A stretch of 64,000 nt of DNA from assembly GCF_023370075.1 (NCBI RefSeq), contig NZ_CP097149.1, forward strand, positions 881,001 through 945,000, written 5' to 3'. Positions 8,935-19,898 of this stretch are shown one piece after another. A model generated the notes under the pieces. That model was not told the DNA's origin. It ran no database searches and saw only the letters and a program-made list of their open reading frames with translations. The stretch's first letter is position 1; each line of letters begins with the position of its first letter. A program made the position numbers and the translations under genes. This DNA is from Deinococcus sp. QL22. Lineage in GTDB: Bacteria > Deinococcota > Deinococci > Deinococcales > Deinococcaceae.

Positions 8935-9126
8935 CTAGTGCCGAGCTTGCTCTGAAGATTCCTCCACTACATGCTGAGGCGGCTTGGCCTGTGCCCCGCC
9001 CCTCAGCGGACGCGGGCCGACACCCACCAGCACGCCCGTGCCGTCGCCTTCATCTTCCCTTTGCTGGCCGCCAGAAGGACGCCTGAACACTGCTTTGACA
9101 CGCTGCCAGATGGAGTGGAGGGCCAT
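8935..9126 (-). CDS. Possible small protein downstream of ruvX
   Basis: A 63-residue frame starting MALHSIWQRVKAVFRRPSGG with a basic amphipathic N-terminus and a Pro/Glu-rich tail. It lies 108 bases downstream of ruvX on the same strand. No homolog is recognised and the ribosome-binding site is weak, so this may be chance. Confidence 0.3.
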   Translation of the reverse strand: MALHSIWQRVKAVFRRPSGGQQREDEGDGTGVLVGVGPRPLRGGAQAKPPQHVVEESSEQARH

Positions 9127-9234
9127 GCTTCATCTTACGGGGCACTGGCCCGGTGTGGTGCAGAAAACGGGGGCCGCTGGGTCAATTGGCTGGGTGATTT
9201 TGGAGTCCAGATTCTCTGTCCACCAAGCCCTTCC

Positions 9235-9657
9235 CTACTCCCATTCCTCGGCCTCGGCGGGCGCGTTGTGCTTCAGGCCCATCAGGTACAGTTCCAGAAT
9301 CTGCACGGCGGCGGCCTCGTCTTCATCGGCTGCGCCGAGCGCCCGCGCCCGCTGGGTGGTAAAGCGTTCATCCTGATAGGCCACCGTATAGCCCTGCTCC
9401 TGCAAAATGCGTCCAAAGGCCCGCACCCGGTCTAACGCGGCATTGTGGCCCCCATCGGCGTCCAGCGGCAGCCCCAGCAGCAGCAGCCCCGCCCCTGATT
9501 CCTTTGCACGCAGGCGCACGGCTTTCAGATCCAGCGGCAGGCGTTTGCGGTCTATGCTGCCGCGCCCGAAGGCTAGCCCCCCGGCACTGACCGCAAAGCC
9601 GATGCGCCGCTTGCTGACGTCGAGTGCGAGAACGGTGGGAAGGGCGGTGGGGGTCAT
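9235..9657 (-). CDS. ruvX: RuvX/YqgF RNase H-fold nuclease (pre-16S rRNA processing)
   Basis: 140-residue protein of the YqgF/RuvX family, which processes the 5' end of 16S rRNA and was earlier annotated as a putative Holliday junction resolvase. The RNase H-fold catalytic Asp is in LALDVSKRRIGFAVS; the second motif is AYQDERFTTQ, and the C-terminal acidic motif DEDEAAAVQILELYLMG is intact. Length matches the family. A TATCCT box lies 6 nt before the ATG, so the mRNA may be leaderless. Transcribed away from the divergent enoyl-CoA hydratase gene. Confidence 0.92.
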   Translation of the reverse strand: MTPTALPTVLALDVSKRRIGFAVSAGGLAFGRGSIDRKRLPLDLKAVRLRAKESGAGLLLLGLPLDADGGHNAALDRVRAFGRILQEQGYTVAYQDERFTTQRARALGAADEDEAAAVQILELYLMGLKHNAPAEAEEWE

Positions 9658-9801
9658 GGGGGGAGGATAGGTGAAAAATGGTAAGTGGGTATTGGTGAGT
9701 AGGAAAAGATTGGGCGGGCATCACGCTTGTTGACTGTGAGGTTTGCGAACAACCCCAGAGATCCAGTTCACATCTCCACGATCCAAAGGTCTACGATCCA
9801 C

Positions 9802-9807
9802 TACCCT
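9802..9807 (+). promoter_or_regulatory. -10 element (TACCCT) for leaderless crotonase gene
   Basis: TACCCT lies exactly 7 nt before the ATG at 9815; no Shine-Dalgarno sequence intervenes. Confidence 0.5.
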
Positions 9808-9814
9808 GTACCCC

Positions 9815-10612
9815 ATGACCCAACCCGAATCCCCGGTGATTCTCAGCCAGACCCGTGCGGGCGTGCGTACCCTGACCCTCAACCGCCCTGACAAACTGAA
9901 TGCGGCCAACGACGCGCTGTTGTTGACGCTGACGGCGGAATTGCAGGCCGCCGACGCCGACAATGCCGTGCGTGTGGTGGTCATCACGGGCGCGGGCCGG
10001 GGCTTTTGCGCGGGACAGGATCTGGGCGACGTGTCGGGGCGCGACATGACCTTCACCGAGCACCTGAATCACACTTACAACCCCCTGATTCGCACCATTC
10101 GCGGGCTGAGCAAACCCGTAATTACGGCAGTGAACGGCGTGGCAGCGGGCGCGGGCGCAAGCTTGGCTTTGGCAGGCGATATTCGGCTGTGGGCGCAGTC
10201 GGCCAGCCTGATCGAGGTGTTTTCCAACATTGCGCTGGTGCCCGACAGCGGCAGCACGTGGTTTTTGCCCCGACTCGTGGGCTACCACCGCGCCTTCGCG
10301 CTGATGGCCTTGGCTGACCGGGTGCGGGCCGACGACGCGCTGAAGTACGGCCTGTGCGAAGAAGTCTTGCCCGACGAAGGCTTTGCAGACGCGGTGCAGG
10401 CCTACGCCGAACGCCTCGCCTCGCGCCCCGCCAACGCTCTGAAGCTGACCAAGCAGGCGCTGAACGCGGCCCAAACCAGCACGCTGGATCAGGCGCTGGA
10501 TCTGGAGGCCGAACTGCAACAACTGGCCGGAGACCACTGGGAGCATCAGGAAGGCGTGACCGCGTTCAAGGCCAAGCGTGCGCCGGAGTTTGTGCGGTCA
10601 GAAACAGAATGA
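9815..10612 (+). CDS. Enoyl-CoA hydratase/isomerase (PaaG-like)
   Basis: 265-residue crotonase-fold enzyme. The oxyanion-hole segment is GAGRGFCAGQDLGDVSGRDM; the second is KPVITAVNGVAAGAGASLAL; the Asp of VPDSGSTWFLPRLVG matches the PaaG/PaaB (epoxyphenylacetyl-CoA isomerase) subgroup, where Asp rather than Glu is used at this position. Thus a role in phenylacetyl-CoA-type isomerisation or general enoyl-CoA chemistry is plausible, but other paa genes are not in view. ATG at 9815 is chosen because of the -10 box 7 nt upstream; an in-frame start at 9743 is rejected. The Ppx gene begins 10 nt downstream, so they probably share a transcript. Confidence 0.9.
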   Translation: MTQPESPVILSQTRAGVRTLTLNRPDKLNAANDALLLTLTAELQAADADNAVRVVVITGAGRGFCAGQDLGDVSGRDMTFTEHLNHTYNPLIRTIRGLSKPVITAVNGVAAGAGASLALAGDIRLWAQSASLIEVFSNIALVPDSGSTWFLPRLVGYHRAFALMALADRVRADDALKYGLCEEVLPDEGFADAVQAYAERLASRPANALKLTKQALNAAQTSTLDQALDLEAELQQLAGDHWEHQEGVTAFKAKRAPEFVRSETE

Positions 10613-10622
10613 AGGTGGCTGT

Positions 10623-12146
10623 ATGAAAGTAGCCGTGGCCGATGTCGGCACCAATTCCAGCCATCTGCTGATTGCCGAGGCCCACGCCGGAGCCAACCAG
10701 CAGGGCGATTTCCGGGTGCTGGACGCCCTGAAAGACCGCACCAAATTGGGCGAATGCCTGGACGCCGCCGGAAACATGACGCCGGAAGGGGAAAACCGCC
10801 TGGCTTCGGCGCTGACCCGCTTTAAGGAACTGGCCGCCGCAGCAGGAGTCAGCGAGTTGCGCGTGTATGCCACGAGTGCCCTGCGCGAGGCTCCCAATGG
10901 CCCCGAAGTGGCGGCGCGAAGCCAGGCCCGCACGGGGGTTTATCCGGCGGTCATCAGCGGCGAGCGGGAAGGCGAACTGACGTATCTGGGCGTGGCCCAT
11001 AGCGTGGAACTGGGGCCAGACAACGTGCTGCTGGATTTGGGCGGCGGCAGCCTGGAATTTGCGCGGGGTCGCCCCGATCAGGCCGCCGACATCCTGAGCT
11101 TGCCCCTCGGCAGCATCCGAATGACGCGGGCGCATCTGCACCATGAGGCGCGTGGCAACCGGACTGGGGTGAAGGCCGTACAGGACGCTGTCAGGCACGC
11201 ACTGGCCCCCCACGCCGCCCGTTTCCGAATGGGCCCCGGCACCCGCGTAATTCTGTCGAGTGGCACGGCAGAAGCCGCCGCTGCTGTCCTGTCGGGCCGT
11301 GAAGGCAGCATCAACGGGGTGCGCTTTTCGGTGGCCGATCTGGCCGGACTGCTGGAGCGGGTGCGCCGGATGTCGCCCGCCGCACGCGCCAAATTGCCGG
11401 GCCTGGGCAACCGTGCCGATACCATCGTGGCGGGATTGGCCGTGCTGCACGCTGCGCTGGAGATGCTGGGAGCCACACAGGTCACCGTCAGCGAGGGAGC
11501 CTTGCGGGAAGGCATGTTGATCGAGGAACTCTCGCGCTTCCAGAGTTTTTCTTCCGGCCTCAGCGCCCGCCAACGCAGCGTGCTGGCGACTGCCGAACGC
11601 TTTGGCGCAAATCTGGGCCACTCGCAACAGGTGGCCGCCTTATCGCGGGCTTTGATGGACGGCCTGATCGCGGCGGGCGTGCCCTTTCCCGAAGAGGCCC
11701 GCAGCCTGCTGACCGCCGCCGCTGCCCTGCACGAAACCGGGCAAATCGTGGCCCAGAGCAGTCACCACAAACACAGCGCCTACCTGATCCGGCACGCCGA
11801 GTTGCGCGGGTTTGGCCCGCACGACATAGAACGGATCGCGCAGGTGGCCCGCTACCACCGCAAAAGCCTGCCCAAGCCGTCGCACGCCGACTTTATGGCC
11901 CTGCCCACCGTAGACCGCGCCCTCGTGTCGCGCCTGTCGGCGATTTTGCGTGTTGCAGACGGCCTAGACCGCTCGCACGCGGGCCAGACCCAGATTCACA
12001 GCCTGACTCGCAGCGGGCAGGGCTGGACGGTGCAGATCAGCGGAGCCACGCCGCTAGACCTTGCAGGCGCACGCGACAAGGCCGACCTGTGGACGCGGGA
12101 ATTTGGGGGGCTGGAGTTCAAGATCACGCCAGCCGAGAAAGCCTGA
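10623..12146 (+). CDS. ppx: Ppx/GppA exopolyphosphatase with HD domain
   Basis: 507-residue phosphatase that removes terminal phosphate from polyphosphate and/or converts pppGpp to ppGpp. The N-terminal actin-like ATPase domain shows VADVGTNSSHLLI and LLDLGGGSLEFARG; the second lobe carries the SSGTAEAAAAVLSG segment. The C-terminal half (about residues 320-470) is an HD-type helical domain with ALHETGQIVAQSSHHKHSAY and the distal VDRALVSRLSAILRVADGLD. AAGGTGG lies 5 nt before the ATG at 10623. The gene follows the crotonase by 10 nt, implying an operon. Choice between Ppx and GppA activity is not possible from sequence alone. Confidence 0.88.
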   Translation: MKVAVADVGTNSSHLLIAEAHAGANQQGDFRVLDALKDRTKLGECLDAAGNMTPEGENRLASALTRFKELAAAAGVSELRVYATSALREAPNGPEVAARSQARTGVYPAVISGEREGELTYLGVAHSVELGPDNVLLDLGGGSLEFARGRPDQAADILSLPLGSIRMTRAHLHHEARGNRTGVKAVQDAVRHALAPHAARFRMGPGTRVILSSGTAEAAAAVLSGREGSINGVRFSVADLAGLLERVRRMSPAARAKLPGLGNRADTIVAGLAVLHAALEMLGATQVTVSEGALREGMLIEELSRFQSFSSGLSARQRSVLATAERFGANLGHSQQVAALSRALMDGLIAAGVPFPEEARSLLTAAAALHETGQIVAQSSHHKHSAYLIRHAELRGFGPHDIERIAQVARYHRKSLPKPSHADFMALPTVDRALVSRLSAILRVADGLDRSHAGQTQIHSLTRSGQGWTVQISGATPLDLAGARDKADLWTREFGGLEFKITPAEKA

Positions 12147-12163
12147 TACGGAAAGCCACAACC

Positions 12164-12192
12164 AAAAACAACCCCCAAACAGCGGGAGTTGT
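12164..12192 (-). terminator. Intrinsic terminator of ftsH
   Basis: On the minus strand ACAACTCCC pairs with GGGGGTTGT (one wobble) around a 7-nt loop, followed by a run of T. It sits 29 bases after the ftsH stop and serves the convergent gene pair. Confidence 0.75.
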
Positions 12193-12220
12193 CGTCAATC
12201 TGAATGAAATCTAGTCAGGC

Positions 12221-14086
<1,866 letters not shown>

Positions 14087-14435
14087 GAGAAATCCTCCAG
14101 AATTAGAGAGGGCGGGGAGGGAAAAACTGCGGGTGAAGCCGATGGATGCTCCATGAAGTTGAGTGTACCAGACTCAAGATGTGTGGGTGTAGGCGGTGTC
14201 ACACGTTGGCTTGAGCAAGTGCTAAGGGGCGAGGTGATTTAGCCGGAATGTCACGCGTAGATCGTGGAATGCGGAAGCAGCTTAGGTGAGCGCCATAGTT
14301 TTCGGGTTCCGTCATCTGGCACCAACGCTAAAGAGTCAGCTTGCCTCTCCACCACTGAGCCTCTTTTGCGCTCGCCGCTCCTCACTGGCCCCTTACCACT
14401 GACCCGTTCTTCCTTCCGCGCTAAACTGCTGGGTA
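14087..14435. other. Divergent intergenic region between ftsH and TPR gene
   Basis: 349 bases. It holds the ftsH Shine-Dalgarno (GGAGGA), a TAAACT box 8 nt before the TPR start, and a copy of GCGTAGATCGTGG at 14255-14267 shared with position 4318. No gene is seen. Confidence 0.55.
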
Positions 14436-15833
14436 ATGATTGAGGTCGCCACCACCTGGCAGCAGGCTTGCACGGCTCTCGCAGGGGGCGATTACGACAC
14501 GGCATTCAACGTGCTGGACAGCGCCATGCGGGAAGCTGGAAAACTCGAACGGGCGCGGATCGCCCTGTATGTCGCCAGTGTCCATGCGCTGTACGGAGAT
14601 ACTTCGACCAATGAGGTGGCTCTGGCGCTGCGCGAAGCCCGCCTGCTGGACGCCGCCCTCCAGACCGACCCGCTGTATCTGGCACTGATGGCCGAACTGG
14701 ACGCCCGATTGCGTGAGGGCGAGGCCACGCCGCCCCCGGCTGGCGTGCGCGAGGCCGCCGACCCGTTGGCCCGTTTTCATGCCATGTGCGCCCTGGCCCT
14801 GGCCGAGAAGCCGCAGGAGGCGCTGGACATACACCTGCCCAGCACCGAACTGCCGGAGCATCTGCGCTGGCGGTTGCGCTCCTGGCAGGCCGACAGTCAG
14901 GAGCAACTGGGCCACACCACCGATGCCATTCACCTGTACGGCGAGGCCGCGCACCTGACGAGCGGTCTGAACCGCGCAATTATGTTGCAGGAGCAGGCCG
15001 CGCTGATGCTGACGGTGGGCCAGACGGCAGAAGCCACCATCGCCCTAGATCAGGCCCGCGCCCTGTACACCGGGCAGGAACCCGACGAGGGGCTGAATCT
15101 GGCGACGTGGTACTACCTGCGGGCGCAGGCCATGCTGAACCAGGAGCAGCCCGACGCCGCGCACGAGGCCATTCAGGAAGCCGCCCGGCTGGAGCGCGAA
15201 CACGGCGACCCCAGCTACGGCGTGGCGCTGGTGCGCGGCCAGATTCTGACCCATCTGGGCTTGCAGGAACAGGCCATCGCTGCTTTCGAGGAAGCCCTGA
15301 AACTGGCGACAGAAGCCGACAGGCCGTATGCCAACCACGAACTCGGCGTGGCCCTGCTGGATCTAGACCGACCGGTAGACGCCCGCGAGCGCCTGGAAGC
15401 CGTGCTGCAAGACCCGGAATACCCTTACCTACCCGAAGTGCTGGCAGATATGGCCGAATGCGATTACCGCCTGGGCCGCCTGCAAGAAGCGCAGCAGACC
15501 GCAGAACAGGCCTTGGCGCAGGGCGCAGTGGTTCCGGCCAGTCTGGTGCTGGGCAGCGTGGCGCTGGATTATTACCACCTCGACGACGCCTTGGAACACT
15601 ACGAGCGTGTGGTGCGGGAGGCCGCCCCTGATAGCCGCGATTGGGTCACGGGGCACCAGATGGCCGCCGACGTAATGGCCCAGCAGGGCTTCCTGAATCC
15701 GGCGGCAGCCTATGCCCACGCCCAGCAGGCCCTGGCGCACACGCCCGAAAGCGACGACTGGCACGTCACCCTGCGCGACCACCTGCGAAAAGCCGAGGCC
15801 CTCATGGGCAGTGGCGGACGCACCCTGAACTGA
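14436..15833 (+). CDS. Tetratricopeptide-repeat protein
   Basis: 465-residue, apparently cytosolic all-helical protein made of degenerate TPR units; recognisable 34-residue periodicity is clearest at residues 150-420 (for example [50 protein letters not shown] and [14 protein letters not shown]). No catalytic domain, signal peptide or membrane segment is evident. TPR scaffolds bind partner proteins; the partner here is unknown. TAAACT lies 8 nt before the ATG, compatible with a leaderless message. The gene stands alone between ftsH (divergent) and a lipoprotein gene. Confidence 0.82.
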   Translation: MIEVATTWQQACTALAGGDYDTAFNVLDSAMREAGKLERARIALYVASVHALYGDTSTNEVALALREARLLDAALQTDPLYLALMAELDARLREGEATPPPAGVREAADPLARFHAMCALALAEKPQEALDIHLPSTELPEHLRWRLRSWQADSQEQLGHTTDAIHLYGEAAHLTSGLNRAIMLQEQAALMLTVGQTAEATIALDQARALYTGQEPDEGLNLATWYYLRAQAMLNQEQPDAAHEAIQEAARLEREHGDPSYGVALVRGQILTHLGLQEQAIAAFEEALKLATEADRPYANHELGVALLDLDRPVDARERLEAVLQDPEYPYLPEVLADMAECDYRLGRLQEAQQTAEQALAQGAVVPASLVLGSVALDYYHLDDALEHYERVVREAAPDSRDWVTGHQMAADVMAQQGFLNPAAAYAHAQQALAHTPESDDWHVTLRDHLRKAEALMGSGGRTLN

Positions 15834-15956
15834 ACAGAGTGGGCCGCCGCCTGTGTGACATCAGAATTAGTGGCAAGCGGTTTAGTTCAAAAATATTTAT
15901 TCCTTTGAGTGAAGAATGTAAGGTGGAAGTCAGGGAACATAGTGTGAACTGCACCT

Positions 15957-17342
15957 ATGCGTCTTCCCCTCACGGTTGCCCGCCACCCCGGTTGCTCTGA
16001 AAGCCGACCTCGCCGGAAGCCCGCCGAGCGGTTTGCACCGCTGCTGGCCGCTGCCTTGTTGCTGGCGTCCTGCGGGGGGCCGACTGCGCCCGCTGTGCCG
16101 GGTGGACAGGGCGGAAGTACCCACACCGCGCCCGCCGTAGCCAGCCTCAAAGTGAGTGCAGATCAAGCGTTGGCACTGATTGGCAGCGCAGATGCACAGA
16201 CTTTGCTGCGGGTGTCTTCGGCAGGAACAGTGACGGTCACGGTAGACCGCGCCCCCGCCGGACTGACCGTGACGGCGGAATCTGCCCGGCCAGACGGCGC
16301 AGACACACTGATCCCGCTGCGAGTACAGGGACGGCCTAGCACCACAGGAACCCAAAGCATCACCGTTACCGTGACCTCTGCGGGCAAAAGCGCCACGCTG
16401 ACGCTGCCCGTGCTGACCTTCGCGGTACATCCGATTGTGGTGGGTGCGGGCAGTCCATACGAGGCCAGCGGCATGAAATTCGAGGCGGGCGGAACCGTGT
16501 TGCTGCGTGCTCCAGTCAGCGCAAACGAGGAGAGCCGTCATCATCTGCTGCGCTTCGATCCGGACCAGAACAGCTTTACTTTGCTGGGCTTTGGCCTGGG
16601 CGGTTTTGAAACGATTACCAGCCATGCCGTTGCCCCGGATGGACGCGTGTGGGTCACGGTTCGGAGTGCACTGAGTGACGGCAGCGTGCTGATTTCGCGG
16701 GACAGTGCGGGCCAGATCAAACGGCATGCTGTGGGGGCCACCGCCGACACCATCAACGGTGCCACGCCCACCGCAGACCGGGTGTGGTTTACCCAGTACA
16801 CCCGTGACCGCGTGGCCGCCCTGAATCCGGCCAGCGGCGAGGTCACGTCCTATGCCGTAGAAGAGAACGCCGAAGACTTGACTTTGGGCGCGAATGGGCA
16901 CCTGTACTACACCCGCTTTTATGCCGACCCCGCCATCATCGGGCTTGATCCGGCCACCGGCAAGACCACCGCGTACAGGGTGGGCATTCCCGGCAAAAGC
17001 CTGCCCGACGCCCTGACCGCCGCCCCCGACGGCACGCTGTGGTTTATAGAAGTCCGCACGGGCACGGTGTGGAACCTGAACCCAGCTACAGGCCAGCAAA
17101 GTCAGTTGGCCCTGCCCGCTGGCGCACGCCCAACTGAACTGGCGGTGGCCCCAGACGGCACGCTATGGGTGGGCGACTCCACACAGGCCCGCCTCTACCG
17201 CGCCCAGAGCGGCGGCACCAGCACACTGACCGTACCCGTGCTGACCCAGAACGGCAAAGCGGCTGGCCCACACGCCCTAGCAGCAGGCCCGGACAGACGC
17301 GTGTGGTATGAGGCGGCGGGGCAATTGGTGAGGCTGGATTAG
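15957..17342 (+). CDS. Propeller-type lipoprotein (streptogramin-lyase-like fold)
   Basis: 461-residue exported protein. A basic N-terminus is followed by a hydrophobic stretch ending in the lipobox LLLASC, predicting a lipid-anchored surface protein. Residues about 55-155 form a Val/Thr-rich beta domain (VTVDRAPAGLTVTAES); residues about 160-461 carry repeated blades of the type APDGRVWVTV, GANGHLYYTRF, APDGTLWFIE, APDGTLWVGD, typical of the virginiamycin B lyase-like/NHL beta-propeller fold. Lyase activity is not implied; most relatives are of unknown function. Length and start are consistent; no good ribosome-binding site is seen. Confidence 0.78.
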   Translation: MRLPLTVARHPGCSESRPRRKPAERFAPLLAAALLLASCGGPTAPAVPGGQGGSTHTAPAVASLKVSADQALALIGSADAQTLLRVSSAGTVTVTVDRAPAGLTVTAESARPDGADTLIPLRVQGRPSTTGTQSITVTVTSAGKSATLTLPVLTFAVHPIVVGAGSPYEASGMKFEAGGTVLLRAPVSANEESRHHLLRFDPDQNSFTLLGFGLGGFETITSHAVAPDGRVWVTVRSALSDGSVLISRDSAGQIKRHAVGATADTINGATPTADRVWFTQYTRDRVAALNPASGEVTSYAVEENAEDLTLGANGHLYYTRFYADPAIIGLDPATGKTTAYRVGIPGKSLPDALTAAPDGTLWFIEVRTGTVWNLNPATGQQSQLALPAGARPTELAVAPDGTLWVGDSTQARLYRAQSGGTSTLTVPVLTQNGKAAGPHALAAGPDRRVWYEAAGQLVRLD

Positions 17343-17385
17343 GCGGGACAAAGAGTGCAGAAGTACTCATCACATTCCAGACAAC

Positions 17386-17420
17386 AAAAAGCGCCCCCAG
17401 TCCAAATTGGATGGGGGCAC
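17386..17420 (-). terminator. Intrinsic terminator of ferritin-like gene
   Basis: On the minus strand a long hairpin (GTGCCCCCA...TGGGGGCGC with an inner TCCAA/TTGGA stem) is followed by TTTTTG. It ends the gene that stops at 17438 and may block read-through from the convergent lipoprotein gene. Confidence 0.85.
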
Positions 17421-17437
17421 TTGCTCTGAGGCCGGGT

Positions 17438-18409
17438 TTACAGGGCGAGAATGGCGCTGTAGTTGCCGCTGAGGCCGTTGGGGAAGAAGCTGAAGGTTTC
17501 GTTCTTGGCGTCAGCGTTGAGCTGCACGATGTTCGCCACCTGACGGGGCGTGCGGCTATAAGCGATACCGTTCACATCGGTCGGCACGATGTTAGCCGCC
17601 GTGGTGGACACGAAGTCGGGGTTGCCCACGCCGCCCACGATGCCCTGATCGCGGTCGTCGGCGCCGTCCACACTGTCGCGGAGGTTGCTGATCGCCTGCA
17701 CGATCTGGGCGACGGTCAGGCCAGCGGTGAGCGTGGCGTCGCTGACCGCCCTCTGCTGGTACAAAAGGGTGCGGATCGTGCCGGCGTGGTAGGCCTCGAC
17801 GGCCAGGATGCCAGCGGCATTCTCCAGGTTGCCGGCAGGCTTGTCGTCAACCAGCAGACGGGCAGCGCCCTTGTAGGCGGTCACGCCCACGTCCTCGAAG
17901 ACGAACGCCCCGTGCAGGAAGTACAGCGGGTTAGCGTAGGGGTTGAATCCCTTGAGCTTGCCGCCACTGGCCAGATCGGCGGCAGTGCTGAACGAGGTGG
18001 AGAGGTTGAGCTGGGGCTGCGAGACAGCAGCAGCGCCCAGGACAGCGCGGATAACCTTGACGTGCGCCAGTTCGTCCTGGGCAATTTCCTGGACGATAGC
18101 AAGGGTGTCGCCCGTCAGCCCAGGCATGACCGTGTTGCCGGTCATTCCGGCGGGCAGGGTGACCTTGCTTGCGTCGCCGCCTGCCGTAGTCAGCTCACTC
18201 AAGCGGCCCACGGCAGCGAGGTAGAACGCCGCTTCCAGGTACTCAAGGTTCAGCGCGAAGTTGAAGATGGTGGCGTCGAGGTTGGCCTTGACGGGGGGGG
18301 CGGCGATCACGGGGGCGCATCCGGCGATCAGTGCGCCTGCTCCCATCAGGCCAGCGGCTCCGAGGAATTGACGGCGGCTGTTGGCGGGCTTAGTGGTGTC
18401 GTTGCTCAT
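17438..18409 (-). CDS. Tat-exported ferritin-like (desiccation-related type) protein
   Basis: 323-residue secreted protein. The N-terminus has a twin-arginine signal (NSRRQFLGAAGLMGAGALI) ending in the lipobox-like IAGC. The mature part resembles Ferritin_2/DUF4439-type four-helix proteins: FNFALNLEYLEAAFYL supplies the first Glu-rich helix, and IAQDELAHVKVIRA the ExxH metal-type motif; a later helix has AVEAYHAGTIRTLL with another ExxH. Similar proteins are linked to desiccation tolerance in plants and Deinococcus, but whether this one binds iron is unproven. ATG at 18409 is set by GAGGATT 5 nt upstream. Single-gene unit with terminator. Confidence 0.85.
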   Translation of the reverse strand: MSNDTTKPANSRRQFLGAAGLMGAGALIAGCAPVIAAPPVKANLDATIFNFALNLEYLEAAFYLAAVGRLSELTTAGGDASKVTLPAGMTGNTVMPGLTGDTLAIVQEIAQDELAHVKVIRAVLGAAAVSQPQLNLSTSFSTAADLASGGKLKGFNPYANPLYFLHGAFVFEDVGVTAYKGAARLLVDDKPAGNLENAAGILAVEAYHAGTIRTLLYQQRAVSDATLTAGLTVAQIVQAISNLRDSVDGADDRDQGIVGGVGNPDFVSTTAANIVPTDVNGIAYSRTPRQVANIVQLNADAKNETFSFFPNGLSGNYSAILAL

Positions 18410-18695
18410 GGTGAATCCTCCGGGCACAGAAAAATGAATGGGGGCAAGGGCGGGGCAGCAGGCGCAGGCAGCCAAAGGACGGGGCAACCCGCAAACAGCA
18501 GCGGTCTCGATCTGGTGAAGCGTCCCTTTGACTTGCTTGTATGCCGATGCACGGAGATTGGATCACTGGCCCAGAGTGTATTAACAGGGCATGAAGTTGT
18601 AGATAAATTCACTCCTTGGAAGTTCGACGAAGACTTTCTGTGTTGGATGACTTAGAGACGAAGCGCAATCGCTTGAGGTTGGCCTTTGGGGGAAT
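18410..18695. other. Upstream region of ferritin-like gene
   Basis: Noncoding, more AT-rich than its surroundings. It contains the ribosome-binding site of the ferritin-like gene and, on the minus strand, a possible -10 box TACACT near 18573-18578 with no clear -35. No gene is supported. Confidence 0.4.
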
Positions 18696-18731
18696 GAAAA
18701 AGGGAAGCAAGGCTAGTGCCCCGCTTCCCCT
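18696..18731 (-). terminator. Intrinsic terminator of mdh
   Basis: On the minus strand GGGAAGC and GCTTCCC form the stem, followed by TTTTTC. It begins about 40 bases past the mdh stop codon. Confidence 0.8.
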
Positions 18732-18772
18732 CTGATCCGAATTGTCTTGATTAGGTTGTTGCCTGTTGAACC

Positions 18773-19765
<993 letters not shown>

Positions 19766-19898
19766 GGGTAAATCCTCCTGAAAGATTGAAGTCTGACCAA
19801 CAATAACGCGGCGGGTGTCGGTTGTGGGCCAGAGGGTGTGGGTTGTCAGAAAAACTCAAGGTCAAGCTGCTCTCCCACATCCCGCGTCGCGCCGCCCG

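Noticed and set aside
18661..18676. AAGCGCAATCGCTT palindrome
   Set aside because: Short stem with no flanking U-tract and no position relative to a promoter; no function argued.
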